64,000 bases of DNA from Aliidiomarina sp. B3213 (GCF_003290085.1 NZ_QMKJ01000001.1:558001-622000), one strand, 5' to 3'; counted from the stretch's first letter, positions 46,177 through 56,098 are shown. Translations and numbers: made by a program. Notes: a model not told the origin generated them from the letters alone.

Positions 46177-47112
46177 TTAACGTAAGAAGCCGGTTAGATA
46201 CTCCACGAAAACATCAGGTTGTTCAAGGTGGGGCAAATGCCCCGCCCCTTCAAAGGTTACAAGGCCTGTTGCATCTAAGTTTAAACTCTCCATAACAGCT
46301 TCATGTTGAGCAAATGGGACGGTTTTGTCTGCCGTGCCCCAGAACAGAAGTGTTGGAATTCCGGCTTCAGCGATGCGTGCGTAATAGGCCGGATGATCAT
46401 CTGGAGTGAAGTTATAAACCGAAGAAGTAATTGCGCGAACAAAGCCCTCGCCTTTTCTTTGTTGCTGGTAACTTTCAGTTAAATGAGCAGCCACAGAAGC
46501 ACCGTAATGTTCAGGAGAAATCGAGTTTTCTAATGAAGGAACATAAAACGCACTAAACATATAAAACCCCAATGACGCTGGCACGCCAGGTGCTGCAATA
46601 GGTTCGTGCAAAGGTGCTATAAAAGCGGCTGTTTCAAATCGGTCCGGATGATTCGCGACAACCCGCGCTGTCACCGCTCCCCCCATTGAAAGTCCAACTA
46701 TTCCTCGAGCTTTATCGACTCCTAATGCGTCCATTAACCCGATTAACTGCCGCTCAAATAACTCGCCCGTGTACGGCACGTCCGGACGCTCTGAGAAACC
46801 ACGGCCGAGCAAGTCATATTGAACCACACGATATCCTCTAGCAACTAGGTTTCTTGCTGTTGTACCCCACACTTCCATAGGCATACTAAAGCCATGCACT
46901 AAAATGACTGTTGGTGCGGTTTCGTCGCCGTCTATAGTGTAATGAGTTTCTCCCACTTCCAAACTTACAAATTCACCTGCGGCATTCGCTTTGAACTCCT
47001 GAGTATAGGCTTCAGACTCTTCAAAGCTTCGTAAATGCAGAACACTAACCCAAATAATCAAAAGAGCTAATAATACGAATAATGCTACGGTAATCCATTT
47101 TATAATTTTCAT
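46177..47112 (-). CDS. Membrane-anchored alpha/beta hydrolase
   Basis: 311 residues. N-terminal membrane anchor WITVALFVLLALLIIWVSVLH (about 6-26), then an alpha/beta hydrolase: oxyanion VILVHGFSM, nucleophile elbow VGLSMGGAV (catalytic Ser about residue 143), acidic residue in LLFWGTADKTVPF and a catalytic His in EGAGHLPHLE. No lid insertion is evident. Probably an esterase or lipase facing the periplasm. Its start overlaps the PhzF gene by 4 bases, so it is likely in the same operon. Confidence 0.85.
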   Translation of the reverse strand: MKIIKWITVALFVLLALLIIWVSVLHLRSFEESEAYTQEFKANAAGEFVSLEVGETHYTIDGDETAPTVILVHGFSMPMEVWGTTARNLVARGYRVVQYDLLGRGFSERPDVPYTGELFERQLIGLMDALGVDKARGIVGLSMGGAVTARVVANHPDRFETAAFIAPLHEPIAAPGVPASLGFYMFSAFYVPSLENSISPEHYGASVAAHLTESYQQQRKGEGFVRAITSSVYNFTPDDHPAYYARIAEAGIPTLLFWGTADKTVPFAQHEAVMESLNLDATGLVTFEGAGHLPHLEQPDVFVEYLTGFLR

Positions 47113-47927
47113 TCTGAATCCCTAAGAAGTTGTGAAGGAATGAGTATTTCGCCTTTTAAATAAGGTACAACCTGACCTTTTAAAGTCACACGATCATCTT
47201 TAACTGTACAATGTACTCGGCCGCCTCTGGCGCTGGCCTGGTAGCCGATTAACTCCTGTTTACCTAATACAGACGCCCACAACGGAGCTAATTCGCAATG
47301 AGCTGAACCAGTTACAGGGTCTTCCGGAACCTTAAGTTTTGGAAAAAAAGCGCGACTTACAAAGTCATACTCGGCATATTCATCTGCGGGTGCTGTTAAT
47401 ACCACACCTCGCCCGTCTAAATGACAAAAAGCCTCTAAATTCGGCTCTACTGCTCGAAGCTCGGTTTCGTTTGCATATTCAACAATATAGTCATAGCCCT
47501 TATATACCTGCTCAGGCTCTATAGCCAATCCGATTTCCAACGCTTCAGGCGCCTCACAAAGCTCAGGCATAAGCGCAGGAAAATCGAGCGCTAAATACTC
47601 ACCCTCGCGAGAAACATTAAGAATACCGCTACGACTATTGAGAGCAATTGACTGCTGCTCGTACCCTAAATAATGAAACATGACATAGGCAGCTGCTAAG
47701 GTTGCATGACCGCACAGATCGACTTCATCCTCTGGCGTAAACCACCTGATTTCATGCTCTCCTTGCTGGGTGACGATAAAAGCAGTTTCCGAAAGGTTAT
47801 TCTCGGCGGCTATATTTTTAAGTACCTTTTCTGGAAGCCAATGAGGTAACGGGCATACCGCCGCAGGATTTCCCGAAAATAGCGCATCTGCAAACGCATC
47901 TACTTGGTAAATCGGAATATTAATCAT
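47109..47927 (-). CDS. PhzF-family isomerase/epimerase
   Basis: 272 residues. N-terminal IPIYQVDAFADALFSGNPAAVC and LPEKVLKNIAAENNLSETAFIV (the conserved glutamate), ending in FPKLKVPEDPVTGSAHCELAPLW. The fold is a duplicated diaminopimelate-epimerase half. PhzF homologues isomerise diverse small acids; the substrate is unknown. In the minus-strand cluster it follows the SDR by 4 bases. Confidence 0.88.
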   Translation of the reverse strand: MINIPIYQVDAFADALFSGNPAAVCPLPHWLPEKVLKNIAAENNLSETAFIVTQQGEHEIRWFTPEDEVDLCGHATLAAAYVMFHYLGYEQQSIALNSRSGILNVSREGEYLALDFPALMPELCEAPEALEIGLAIEPEQVYKGYDYIVEYANETELRAVEPNLEAFCHLDGRGVVLTAPADEYAEYDFVSRAFFPKLKVPEDPVTGSAHCELAPLWASVLGKQELIGYQASARGGRVHCTVKDDRVTLKGQVVPYLKGEILIPSQLLRDSE

Positions 47928-47931
47928 AATG

Positions 47932-48687
47932 TTAACCTAGTTTTAGTACTTGTTTTAACGGCAACCTTTTCATTAAAAATGCGATTAAACGCCAAGGCCA
48001 GCCCGGCACATATGCTGAAGTTTTCTCTGCCTCTATCGCTTTTACCATTGCCGCAACACCAGGCTTTGTATCAATCATAAATGGCGTATTTTTCACCTTC
48101 TCATTTATTTCTGAACGAATAAAGCCCGGCATAATACAGCTCACCGCTATCGGTGACTTACTTTTCATTAAATCAGCACGGATACCCTCAGTTAGGTTCA
48201 CTAAGCCGGCCTTACTGGCTGCGTAGGCAGTCATAGCTCTTGGCATTCCCCTAAGCGCACTAATCGAAGATATCGTAACCAAGTGGCCACTATTTTGCTC
48301 TCTAAACAAGGTTAAGGCAGCTTCGCATTGTGCTAAAGCTGCAACTAGGTTCGTTTCGATAGTATCTCTATTGTGCTTAAACAGGCCTGTGCCTAGCGAT
48401 CCGCCTTTACCCATGCCGGCGTTAACAATAACGCGATCAATCGAACCAAATTCCTCGTTATATTCATTAAACACCTTAAATACTGCATCGTGATCGTTCA
48501 CGTCTAGTGCTTTCAAGCTTACTTTTACGTTCGGATGGTTTTGCTCAATTTCTTCTTTCAAGCCTTCCAAGCGCTCTACTCTTCTCGCGCATAGCCCTAG
48601 GTTTCTGCCTTTAGCCGCAAACTGACGTGCCATTTCGGCACCTAGACCTGAACTTGCGCCTGTAATTATAATTGTTTTACGTTCCAT
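47932..48687 (-). CDS. Short-chain dehydrogenase/reductase
   Basis: 251 residues. TGASSGLGAEMARQF cofactor motif near the N-terminus, VNAGM at about 90 and active-site YAASK at about 155. A CARRVERLE arginine pattern after strand 2 suggests NADPH. Substrate unknown. Located between PhzF and the phosphatase; the gap to each is under 10 bases, so it is part of the acyl-CoA dehydrogenase operon. Confidence 0.87.
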   Translation of the reverse strand: MERKTIIITGASSGLGAEMARQFAAKGRNLGLCARRVERLEGLKEEIEQNHPNVKVSLKALDVNDHDAVFKVFNEYNEEFGSIDRVIVNAGMGKGGSLGTGLFKHNRDTIETNLVAALAQCEAALTLFREQNSGHLVTISSISALRGMPRAMTAYAASKAGLVNLTEGIRADLMKSKSPIAVSCIMPGFIRSEINEKVKNTPFMIDTKPGVAAMVKAIEAEKTSAYVPGWPWRLIAFLMKRLPLKQVLKLG

Positions 48688-48694
48688 ACTTTTC

Positions 48695-49369
48695 TTACCT
48701 GTAACTTCTTAACTTTGAAAATTTACCTGAAACATGAGCTTGTTCATTAAAGCTTAATAGCTCGTGCTTCTGTGCTGTTAAATTGAATCTACTGTAACTG
48801 GAGTTCACCAACTTCGTATTAAAGTCTACGAAGTGTTTGTGGTCTGCTTGTAGTGCAAGCAATGACGACAAAGCAATCGGGCCCCCAGATGTAATCACTG
48901 TAACTTTGGTTGTGTCTTCCGCTACGCCAACGAGTTGCTGCCACCCCTTTTTTAAACGTTGATGAAATGTCTCCCAACACTCTATGTAACTGTCTGCGGC
49001 TTTTCCCGTTTGCCAAAAACGTAATGCCTCTGCGAGTACAGGCAGCACTCGACGAGCATCTTTAGAGAGTACATCGTCTTGATACTGAGGGTGGCGCACA
49101 ACAAATTGGCGTATCACATCTACGTGATCAAACTCATTCCAGTGCTCATCTACCAAGGTGTTGAATTCGGAACCATAACCTTCAAACAACGCTTCTGCTG
49201 TTTGTTTATGCCTAAGCAAACCACCCGTTATAACAGTGCCTAAATCTTCTTCTTGTGTTTTTAGAAAATGACCTAAGCGTATAGACTGTTCGCGTCCAAG
49301 TTCTGACAACTGGTCGTAATCGTCAGCTGCAAACGACGCTTGTCCATGGCGAACTAAAGTTACAATCAC
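48695..49369 (-). CDS. Histidine phosphatase superfamily protein
   Basis: 224 residues. RHG motif VTLVRHGQASF at residues 4-13, second-half GGPIALSSL; the second catalytic His is less obvious. Broad family of phosphomonoesterases. It starts at GTG, overlapping the kinase gene by 4 bases (GTGA). Co-location with a phosphotransferase raises the possibility of a kinase/phosphatase cycle on the same metabolite, as inference. Confidence 0.83.
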   Translation of the reverse strand: MIVTLVRHGQASFAADDYDQLSELGREQSIRLGHFLKTQEEDLGTVITGGLLRHKQTAEALFEGYGSEFNTLVDEHWNEFDHVDVIRQFVVRHPQYQDDVLSKDARRVLPVLAEALRFWQTGKAADSYIECWETFHQRLKKGWQQLVGVAEDTTKVTVITSGGPIALSSLLALQADHKHFVDFNTKLVNSSYSRFNLTAQKHELLSFNEQAHVSGKFSKLRSYR

Positions 49370-50436
49370 GACGACTTCCTACTCTTTTTAATAAGCTTCC
49401 ATGCACGATGGTGAAGATAATGAATGAGAAACCAAAAATTCTTAAATGCAGGATTACGTGTTTGCTTGTGGTGATACCGGTAATAAATCTGTTGTGCAAT
49501 TACCGATAACCGAAACAATCCAAATACTTGGTAGAAAGTCATGTCTACAGGAGTTACGCCCGATTTTTCGAAATAATATTCTATAACCTCTTCACGGGTC
49601 ATCATGCCCTTAAGATGAGTCGGCTGCCTTCTTGTAGACTGGGCTATAAAGTCGTCATTTTCTTCAACCCAATACGCCAATAGGTTCCCCACTTCCATGA
49701 GCGGATCTCCAATAGTAGCTAGCTCCCAGTCCAAAACAGCAAGCACTTCCGTTGGGTCATCAACATTAAGAACTAAGTTATCGAAGCGAAAGTCATTATG
49801 CGTCATACATAATGTTTCTTCACTAGGCTGATTCTCTTGTAGCCATTCCATTAACTTCTTTGCTTTCGGTACATTCCACGTACGCGATTTTTGATACCTA
49901 GAATTCCAGCCTTCGACTTGGCGTTTAACAAACCCCTCGCCTTTACCGAGTTTTGTCAAACCGCTGTCTTCAATTGATATCTGATGAAGCTCTACTAATG
50001 TGTCTATCATGGTCTTACATAAAGAACGTACCTGCTCTGCACTAAGCTCAAGTCCTCTAGGTAAATTTTTTCGTGGTATGATTCCCGACACCCGGTGCAT
50101 GACATAAAAGTCTGAACCGATCAGACTATCGTCTTCGCAATAGCCAACTAAATCAGGCACTTTTGTAAAATAGGGCTTTATCGCCTGCTGAAGTTCAAAC
50201 TCCCGTTTCATATTATGAGCTGACTTAGCTTTTGTGCCTGCAGGTGCTCTTCTTAGAATAAGATCGTAATTTTCGTACTTTAGCCGATAGGTCCAATTGG
50301 AAGCCCCACCGTGAAACTGAGTCACCTCACATTGTCCCCGAATATCGGGCAATTCGTTTTTCAGCCACGCCTCTACAGGCTGTATGGGTAACTCCTCTCC
50401 TTCTCGAACGGCTTTACCTTGATCTTCGAACGACAT
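49366..50436 (-). CDS. Aminoglycoside-phosphotransferase-like kinase (ACAD-associated)
   Basis: 356 residues. APH-type kinase fold: glycine-rich FHGGASNWTYRL, invariant lysine region DLILRRAPAGTK, catalytic loop MTHNDFRFDNLVLN, and metal site VLDWELATIGDPLMEVGNLLAYW. The ACAD10/11-associated clade is known from the Pseudomonas putida levulinate pathway, where an LvaA-type enzyme phosphorylates the 4-hydroxyl of 4-hydroxyacyl-CoA. Adjacent acyl-CoA dehydrogenase supports this function. It starts 2 bases after that gene. Confidence 0.87.
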   Translation of the reverse strand: MSFEDQGKAVREGEELPIQPVEAWLKNELPDIRGQCEVTQFHGGASNWTYRLKYENYDLILRRAPAGTKAKSAHNMKREFELQQAIKPYFTKVPDLVGYCEDDSLIGSDFYVMHRVSGIIPRKNLPRGLELSAEQVRSLCKTMIDTLVELHQISIEDSGLTKLGKGEGFVKRQVEGWNSRYQKSRTWNVPKAKKLMEWLQENQPSEETLCMTHNDFRFDNLVLNVDDPTEVLAVLDWELATIGDPLMEVGNLLAYWVEENDDFIAQSTRRQPTHLKGMMTREEVIEYYFEKSGVTPVDMTFYQVFGLFRLSVIAQQIYYRYHHKQTRNPAFKNFWFLIHYLHHRAWKLIKKSRKSS

Positions 50437-50438
50437 AA

Positions 50439-51662
50439 CTAAGACCTCTTATACTTCTTTAATTCTTCTTTAAGTACACTCACTTCGTGCACTTCATCTG
50501 GCCCGTCAGCAAGGCGCAACGCCCTTGCTATCGCAAAGAAAGCTGTTAGTGGGAAGTCATGGCTTAGTCCTGCACCACCGTGAACCTGAATGGCATCGTC
50601 TACAACCGCTTCAAGCATTTTAGGTACAACGGCTTTAATACCTGCTATCTCGCTGGCTGCAGCTCGCACTCCCTGTTCGTCAATAATTTTCGCTGTATGC
50701 ATGGTGTACAAACGTGCTTGGTCGATAGCCATGCGATGGTGAGCAATACGCCTGCCGTTGTCGCCAAGGTGTAACAATGGTTTACCAAATGCCTCGCGAC
50801 TACTTGCTCTTCGTATGAGCAACTCTAGTGAGCGCTCGGCAGCACCTATGGCGCGCATACAGTGATGAATCCTTCCTGGCCCTAATCGTCCTTGTGCGAT
50901 AGCAAAGCCAGCGCCTAAGTTTCCAATTACATTTTCTTTAGGTACGCGAACGTCGTTAAAAGAAACCTCACCATGACCGTAAGGTGCGTCATAGTCGCCA
51001 AATACAGGAAGCATGCGTTCTATTTGCACCCCCTTTGAATTCAGCGGCACGATTACCATCGAATGTTGGCGGTGGCGTTCAGCAGATTTATCGGTTCTTC
51101 CCATAACAATGGCAAATGTCGTGTTGGGGTGTCCTAAACCAGTCGACCACCATTTCCGCCCGCGAATCACAACTTCATCACCGTCAGCAACAATTTCCGT
51201 TTCCATATTCGTTGCGTCCGAACTTGCAACCTGTGGTTCCGTCATGCCAAACACGGAACGAATTTCGCCTGCCAATAACGGCTTTAACCACGTTTCTTTT
51301 TGATGGGAAGAGCCAAAGTGATAAAGCACTTCCATATTGCCAGTGTCTGGTGCATTGCAGTTAAAGATTTCCGGAGCAATTAAACTACGCCCCATTTGCT
51401 CTGCGATAGGCGCATATTCATACGTAGAAAGTCCTTGGCCTATCTCAGAGTCAGGCAGGAATAAATTCCACAAACCTTCTTGTTGTGCTTTTTGTTTTAG
51501 TTTCTCGATATGCGGATCAAGCTTCCAGCTCGTCCAGTCTGGGTGAGCGTTATTCTTTATATTAGAAGCGTAATATTCAGCTTCAAAAGGTAAGATATTT
51601 TCGGCCATAAACGCGGTAACGCGCTCAAGCCATTTCTGCCCATGTTCCGACAATCCGTACAT
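50439..51662 (-). CDS. Acyl-CoA dehydrogenase family protein, ACAD10/11-like
   Basis: 407 residues. N-domain FMAENILPFEAEYYA, middle FAD domain with VFGMTEPQVASSDATNME and VVIRGRKWWSTGLGHPN, C-domain IQVHGGAGLSHDFPLTAFFAIARALRLADGPDEVHEV. The C-terminal pattern is that of ACAD10/11 and LvaC-type proteins, some of which eliminate phosphate from 4-phosphoacyl-CoA instead of simple dehydrogenation. It is first of a six-gene minus-strand unit (51662 to 46177). Confidence 0.9.
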   Translation of the reverse strand: MYGLSEHGQKWLERVTAFMAENILPFEAEYYASNIKNNAHPDWTSWKLDPHIEKLKQKAQQEGLWNLFLPDSEIGQGLSTYEYAPIAEQMGRSLIAPEIFNCNAPDTGNMEVLYHFGSSHQKETWLKPLLAGEIRSVFGMTEPQVASSDATNMETEIVADGDEVVIRGRKWWSTGLGHPNTTFAIVMGRTDKSAERHRQHSMVIVPLNSKGVQIERMLPVFGDYDAPYGHGEVSFNDVRVPKENVIGNLGAGFAIAQGRLGPGRIHHCMRAIGAAERSLELLIRRASSREAFGKPLLHLGDNGRRIAHHRMAIDQARLYTMHTAKIIDEQGVRAAASEIAGIKAVVPKMLEAVVDDAIQVHGGAGLSHDFPLTAFFAIARALRLADGPDEVHEVSVLKEELKKYKRS

Positions 51663-51741
51663 GAAAACCTCTTATATAGTTGTTTTATTTCATCGTATCG
51701 GATTAAACATCGGACCACCACCTCATTGTCGGTCCATTTAT

Positions 51742-52242
51742 CTATTCTGTAGGCTGTTCGGTCGTCTCTTTCTGGTTTTCTTGCGCTCGATATTTCTTAA
51801 TGATTTCATTCATATCAGCTATACGTTGCTCAAGCCCTCCGATAATTTTGTCTTTCATAATTTCTCTTGCCCGAATAGGAATATTGGCAAAATTCCCGGT
51901 GGTGATTCTTAGCAGGATCATATCGCTTTCGGCTTGTACTGTAGCCGTTCTAGGTTCTCCGGTAATAAAAGCAACCTCACCCACAAACTGTCCGGCTTCT
52001 ATATCAGCAACATGCACATCGTCTTTAATAATCTTCGCGGCACCTGCCATAACGATATAAATACAAGCATCGGTATCACCTTGCTCAATAACATTTGAGC
52101 CTGCTTTCGCATGTTGGAATAGGTTTGGTGTAACTGCGAATCTTCTTTTGTCTTCCGACGTTAAAGACTTAAAAATCGCTGCGCGACTAAGTAGCTCAAC
52201 AGCGCGAAGTTCGGAGATCTTTTTTATCGTTTGCGTTCCCAT
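51742..52242 (-). CDS. Cyclic-nucleotide-binding domain protein without DNA-binding domain
   Basis: 166 residues. A single cNMP-binding beta-barrel (about 20-140): ESK-type entry FKSLTSEDKRRFA, KAGSNVIEQGDTDACIYIVMAG, and the phosphate-binding cassette GQFVGEVAFITGEPRTATV with the Arg expected to contact the phosphate. The C-terminal helix LEQRIADMNEIIKKYRAQ looks like a coiled coil rather than HTH. It may be a partner-regulated sensor. It stands alone between sucD and the ACAD gene. Confidence 0.8.
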   Translation of the reverse strand: MGTQTIKKISELRAVELLSRAAIFKSLTSEDKRRFAVTPNLFQHAKAGSNVIEQGDTDACIYIVMAGAAKIIKDDVHVADIEAGQFVGEVAFITGEPRTATVQAESDMILLRITTGNFANIPIRAREIMKDKIIGGLEQRIADMNEIIKKYRAQENQKETTEQPTE

Positions 52243-52312
52243 CTGCGTGTCCTATTCCCCATGAAGGCAATGTCAGTATGATTAAAATTTCGCCGAATAA
52301 CAACGCGCATAC

Positions 52313-52346
52313 AAAAAAGCCGAATGACTCACGTCATTCGGCTTTT
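52313..52346 (-). terminator. Rho-independent terminator of the sdh-suc operon
   Basis: An 11-bp stem (AGCCGAATGAC/GTCATTCGGCT) with a TCAC loop and a T-run of six on the minus strand, 23 bases after the sucD stop. Confidence 0.92.
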
Positions 52347-52368
52347 CGATTTACTCTACTGTTGCGTC

Positions 52369-53241
52369 TTACCAGCCAGTCTTCTCGCGAAGTGCTTTGC
52401 CGATATCAGCCAAGCTACGAACTGTTTTAACGCCAGCAGCTTCAAGTGCAGCGAACTTTTCGTCTGCTGTACCTTTACCACCAGAAATAATTGCACCAGC
52501 GTGACCCATGCGCTTACCTGGAGGCGCAGTAACACCTGCAATGTAAGATACTACAGGTTTAGTCACATTGGCTTTGATGTATTCAGCAGCTTCTTCTTCA
52601 GCTGTACCACCGATTTCACCAATCATTACAATTGCTTCAGTTTCTGGGTCTTTTTCGAACAACTCAAGGATGTCGATAAAGTTAGAACCTGGGATTGGGT
52701 CACCACCGATACCTACGCAAGTAGACTGACCGAAACCTTCGTCAGTAGTTTGCTTAACAGCTTCATACGTAAGCGTACCTGAACGAGAAACGATACCCAC
52801 TTTACCTTTCTTGTGGATATGTCCAGGCATGATACCGATCTTACACTCGTCAGGAGTAATAACACCCGGGCAGTTTGGACCGATCATGCGAACACCTTTA
52901 TGAGTAAGGTATTCTTTCACGTACATCATGTCTAAAGTTGGAATGCCTTCAGTGATACACACGATCAACTCGATACCTGCGTCAGCAGCTTCGATGATTG
53001 AGTCTTTACAGAACGGCGCAGGTACATAAATAACTGACGCAGTTGCACCTGTTTCAGCAACAGCTTCTTTAACTGTGTTGAATACAGGAAGACCAAGGTG
53101 AGTTTGACCGCCTTTACCAGGAGTCACACCACCAACCATTTGTGTACCATAAGCAATTGCTTGTTCAGAGTGGAAAGTACCCTGACCGCCAGTGAAACCC
53201 TGACAGATAACTTTGGTATTTTTATCAATCAATACAGACAT
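52369..53241 (-). CDS. sucD: Succinyl-CoA synthetase, alpha subunit
   Basis: 290 residues (E. coli 289). CoA-binding [19 protein letters not shown], and the phosphohistidine loop [22 protein letters not shown]. Makes succinate and ATP/GTP from succinyl-CoA with SucC. Its start shares one base with the sucC stop (TAATG), so synthesis is coupled. Confidence 0.97.
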   Translation of the reverse strand: MSVLIDKNTKVICQGFTGGQGTFHSEQAIAYGTQMVGGVTPGKGGQTHLGLPVFNTVKEAVAETGATASVIYVPAPFCKDSIIEAADAGIELIVCITEGIPTLDMMYVKEYLTHKGVRMIGPNCPGVITPDECKIGIMPGHIHKKGKVGIVSRSGTLTYEAVKQTTDEGFGQSTCVGIGGDPIPGSNFIDILELFEKDPETEAIVMIGEIGGTAEEEAAEYIKANVTKPVVSYIAGVTAPPGKRMGHAGAIISGGKGTADEKFAALEAAGVKTVRSLADIGKALREKTGW

Positions 53242-54407
53242 TATTGACCTCCCGCTGCAGCAACTACTTTTTGCGCTGCGTCAGTCAAGCTGGTTGCAGC
53301 TTCAATGTTTAATCCACTTTCAGCAAGCTTCTTCGCACCTAGCTCAGCGTTGTTACCTTCAAGGCGAACAACAACTGGTACCTTAACACCTACTTCTTCA
53401 ACAGCACCGATAATACCTTCTGCGATCATGTCGCAACGAACGATACCACCGAAGATGTTTACGAATACTGCTTTCACATTGTCGTCTGACAAAATGATTT
53501 TGAACGCTTCAGTAACACGCTCTTTAGTAGCGCCGCCACCAACGTCTAGGAAGTTAGCTGGCTCACCACCGTTAAGCTTAACGATGTCCATAGTACCCAT
53601 TGCTAGGCCAGCACCGTTAACCATACAACCGATGTTGCCGTCTAGAGCAACATAGTTAAGTTCGAATTGCGCTGCATGCGCTTCACGAGAGTCTTCTTGT
53701 GAAGGATCGTGCATTTCTTTGATCTTAGGTTGACGGTATAGCGCGTTGCTATCGATGTTGATCTTACCGTCTAGGCAATGCAAGTTACCTTCGTCAGTGA
53801 TAACCAACGGGTTGATTTCTAGCAATGCGAAGTCGTACTGGATAAACATCTCAGCTAGACCTAAGAAGATTTTAGTGAATTGCTTCACTTGCGCTGGGTT
53901 AAGACCCAAACGGAATGCTAAATCACGACCTTGGAAAGGTTGAGGACCAACAAGTGGGTCGATAGTTGCTTTCAAGATTTTCTCAGGAGTTTCTTCCGCA
54001 ACTTTCTCGATTTCAACACCGCCCTCAGTAGAGGCCATGAATACAACTTTACGCGTTGCACGGTCTACAACCGCACCTAGGTAAAGTTCTTGGTCGATAT
54101 CTGTGCAGTTTTCTACCAAAATTTTCGCAACTGGCTGACCATTCGCGTCTGTTTGGTAAGTTACTAGGTTTTTACCTACCCAGTTTTCTGCAAATGCACG
54201 TACTTCATCTAGGCTGCTTACAAGCTTAACACCGCCTGCTTTACCACGGCCACCTGCGTGTACTTGACATTTAACAACCCATTTATCGCCGCCAATTTTC
54301 TTAGCAGCTTCTACAGCTTCGTCTGGGGTGTCTACCGCGTACCCATCAGATACTGGTAAACCAAACTCTTTAAAAAGCTGTTTTGCTTGATACTCATGCA
54401 AATTCAT
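53241..54407 (-). CDS. sucC: Succinyl-CoA synthetase, beta subunit
   Basis: 388 residues, as in E. coli. ATP-grasp domain at the N-terminus ([35 protein letters not shown]) and a C-terminal [18 protein letters not shown]. Forms the alpha2-beta2 complex with SucD. It is separated from sucB by a 131-base gap containing a hairpin. Confidence 0.97.
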   Translation of the reverse strand: MNLHEYQAKQLFKEFGLPVSDGYAVDTPDEAVEAAKKIGGDKWVVKCQVHAGGRGKAGGVKLVSSLDEVRAFAENWVGKNLVTYQTDANGQPVAKILVENCTDIDQELYLGAVVDRATRKVVFMASTEGGVEIEKVAEETPEKILKATIDPLVGPQPFQGRDLAFRLGLNPAQVKQFTKIFLGLAEMFIQYDFALLEINPLVITDEGNLHCLDGKINIDSNALYRQPKIKEMHDPSQEDSREAHAAQFELNYVALDGNIGCMVNGAGLAMGTMDIVKLNGGEPANFLDVGGGATKERVTEAFKIILSDDNVKAVFVNIFGGIVRCDMIAEGIIGAVEEVGVKVPVVVRLEGNNAELGAKKLAESGLNIEAATSLTDAAQKVVAAAGGQ

Positions 54408-54502
54408 GATGCTTTTTCCGTCTGTTCATTCAAAACGAAAGCAGCCGTAGCTGCTTACCCGAATTACCGCGCAATATTATACGCGCATAACACATAAAAT
54501 GA

Positions 54503-54530
54503 CAGCGGCAGTCTAAGTTGACCGCCGCTG
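54503..54530. repeat. Inverted repeat in the sucB-sucC gap
   Basis: CAGCGGC ... GCCGCTG, 7-bp arms around a 14-base centre that can add 3 more pairs. No T-run on the minus strand, so not a standard terminator. E. coli has REP hairpins in the same gap. It may stabilise the upstream mRNA end. Confidence 0.45.
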
Positions 54531-54538
54531 ATATTTCA

Positions 54539-56098
54539 CTAGATATCGAGAAGTAAACGTTGCGGATCTTCTAGGAGATTCTTCACTGTCACCAAGAAGC
54601 CTACTGACTCTTTACCATCGATAATGCGGTGGTCATAAGACAATGCCAAATACATCATTGGCAGTATTTCCACCTTTCCATCAACCGCCATAGGACGGTC
54701 CTGAATCTTATGCATACCTAAAATCGCGCTTTGCGGTGGGTTCAGAATTGGCGTTGATAACAACGAACCAAATACGCCACCATTAGTAATGGTGAAGTTA
54801 CCACCTTGCATTTCGTCTAGGGTTAGCTTTCCGTCTCGACCTTTAATCGCAAGCTCTTTAATACCGGCTTCAATTTCAGCCAAGCTTAGCTTGTCACAGT
54901 CACGAAGAACTGGTGTAACAAGACCGCGAGGTGTAGAAACGGCAATGCTCACGTCAAAGTAGTTGTGGTAAACAATATCGTCGCCGTCAATTGAAGCATT
55001 CACTTCAGGGAAACGCTTAAGTGCTTCAACAACAGCTTTCACGTAGAAAGACATGAAACCTAAACGAATACCATGACGCTCTTCAAACTCTTTCTGATAC
55101 GTTTTACGTAAGGTCATGATTGGCGCCATGTTCACTTCGTTAAACGTAGTTAACATCGCTGTTGAGTTCTTCGCATCTAACAAACGCTTAGCGATTGTTT
55201 TACGCAAACGCGTCATAGGAACGCGCTTCTGAGTACGATCTCCACTCACTGCAGGAGCTCCACTTTGACTTGATGATTCTGATTTCTTTTCTGAACTACC
55301 TTTAGATTTAACGTGTTTCTCTACGTCTTCTTTAGTAATTCGACCATCTTTACCGGTGCCTTTTACATCGCTAGCGTTTAAGCCGTGCTCGCCCAATAAA
55401 CGACGAACAGACGGGCTAACTGCATCGGAAGCATCTTTACCACTGTCCGACGAGCTCTCTTCCGACGATGATTTTTCTTCACTCGAGCTAGAGCTACCTG
55501 ACGCACCTTCGGCAATTTTACCGATAACTTCTTGTGCGCTCACGTTTGCACCTTCGTCATGCAAAATCTCAGCAAGTTTTCCGTCTGCTTCGGCAACAAC
55601 TTCCAAAACCACTTTGTCGGTTTCAATATCAACTAAGTTCTGGTCGCGCGTTACAGACTCACCAGCTTTCACATGCCACGTTGCAATCGTTGCTTCAGAA
55701 ACTGATTCAGGTAATTCAGGTACTTTAACTTCAATCGTTTTACCTGAACCTTTGCTACTAGACTTCTCTTCTGACTTCGACTCAGTCTTCTCAGACTCTT
55801 TCTTCTCTTCAGCTTTATCGTCAGACTTGTCATCGTCTTTGCTTGAACTCGAGCCAGAACCGCCCTCTTCAATAGAGCCAATGGTTTGCTGTCCGCTAAC
55901 AGTGTCGCCTTCTTGCGCAGAGATTTTGCCGATTACACCGTCGGCTTCCGCTACAACTTCAAGTACAACTTTGTCCGTTTCAATATCAACCAAATTCTGG
56001 TCGCGGCTCACGGTATCGCCTTCTTTTACGTGCCACGTCGCAATCGTGCCGTCTGCAACAGATTCTGGTAACTCAGGTACTTTAATTTCAATCGCCAT
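54539..56098 (-). CDS. sucB: 2-oxoglutarate dehydrogenase E2 with two lipoyl domains
   Basis: 519 residues (E. coli 405). There are two near-identical lipoyl domains, residues 3-76 (lipoyl Lys43) and 122-195 (Lys162), each with the [16 protein letters not shown] motif. Ser/Glu/Lys/Asp-rich linkers (81-120 and about 196-225) separate them. A peripheral-subunit-binding domain follows (about 230-265) and then the catalytic core with [15 protein letters not shown]. Forms the dihydrolipoyl succinyltransferase core of the oxoglutarate dehydrogenase complex. The extra lipoyl domain is an insertion relative to E. coli. Confidence 0.95.
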   Translation of the reverse strand: MAIEIKVPELPESVADGTIATWHVKEGDTVSRDQNLVDIETDKVVLEVVAEADGVIGKISAQEGDTVSGQQTIGSIEEGGSGSSSSKDDDKSDDKAEEKKESEKTESKSEEKSSSKGSGKTIEVKVPELPESVSEATIATWHVKAGESVTRDQNLVDIETDKVVLEVVAEADGKLAEILHDEGANVSAQEVIGKIAEGASGSSSSSEEKSSSEESSSDSGKDASDAVSPSVRRLLGEHGLNASDVKGTGKDGRITKEDVEKHVKSKGSSEKKSESSSQSGAPAVSGDRTQKRVPMTRLRKTIAKRLLDAKNSTAMLTTFNEVNMAPIMTLRKTYQKEFEERHGIRLGFMSFYVKAVVEALKRFPEVNASIDGDDIVYHNYFDVSIAVSTPRGLVTPVLRDCDKLSLAEIEAGIKELAIKGRDGKLTLDEMQGGNFTITNGGVFGSLLSTPILNPPQSAILGMHKIQDRPMAVDGKVEILPMMYLALSYDHRIIDGKESVGFLVTVKNLLEDPQRLLLDI

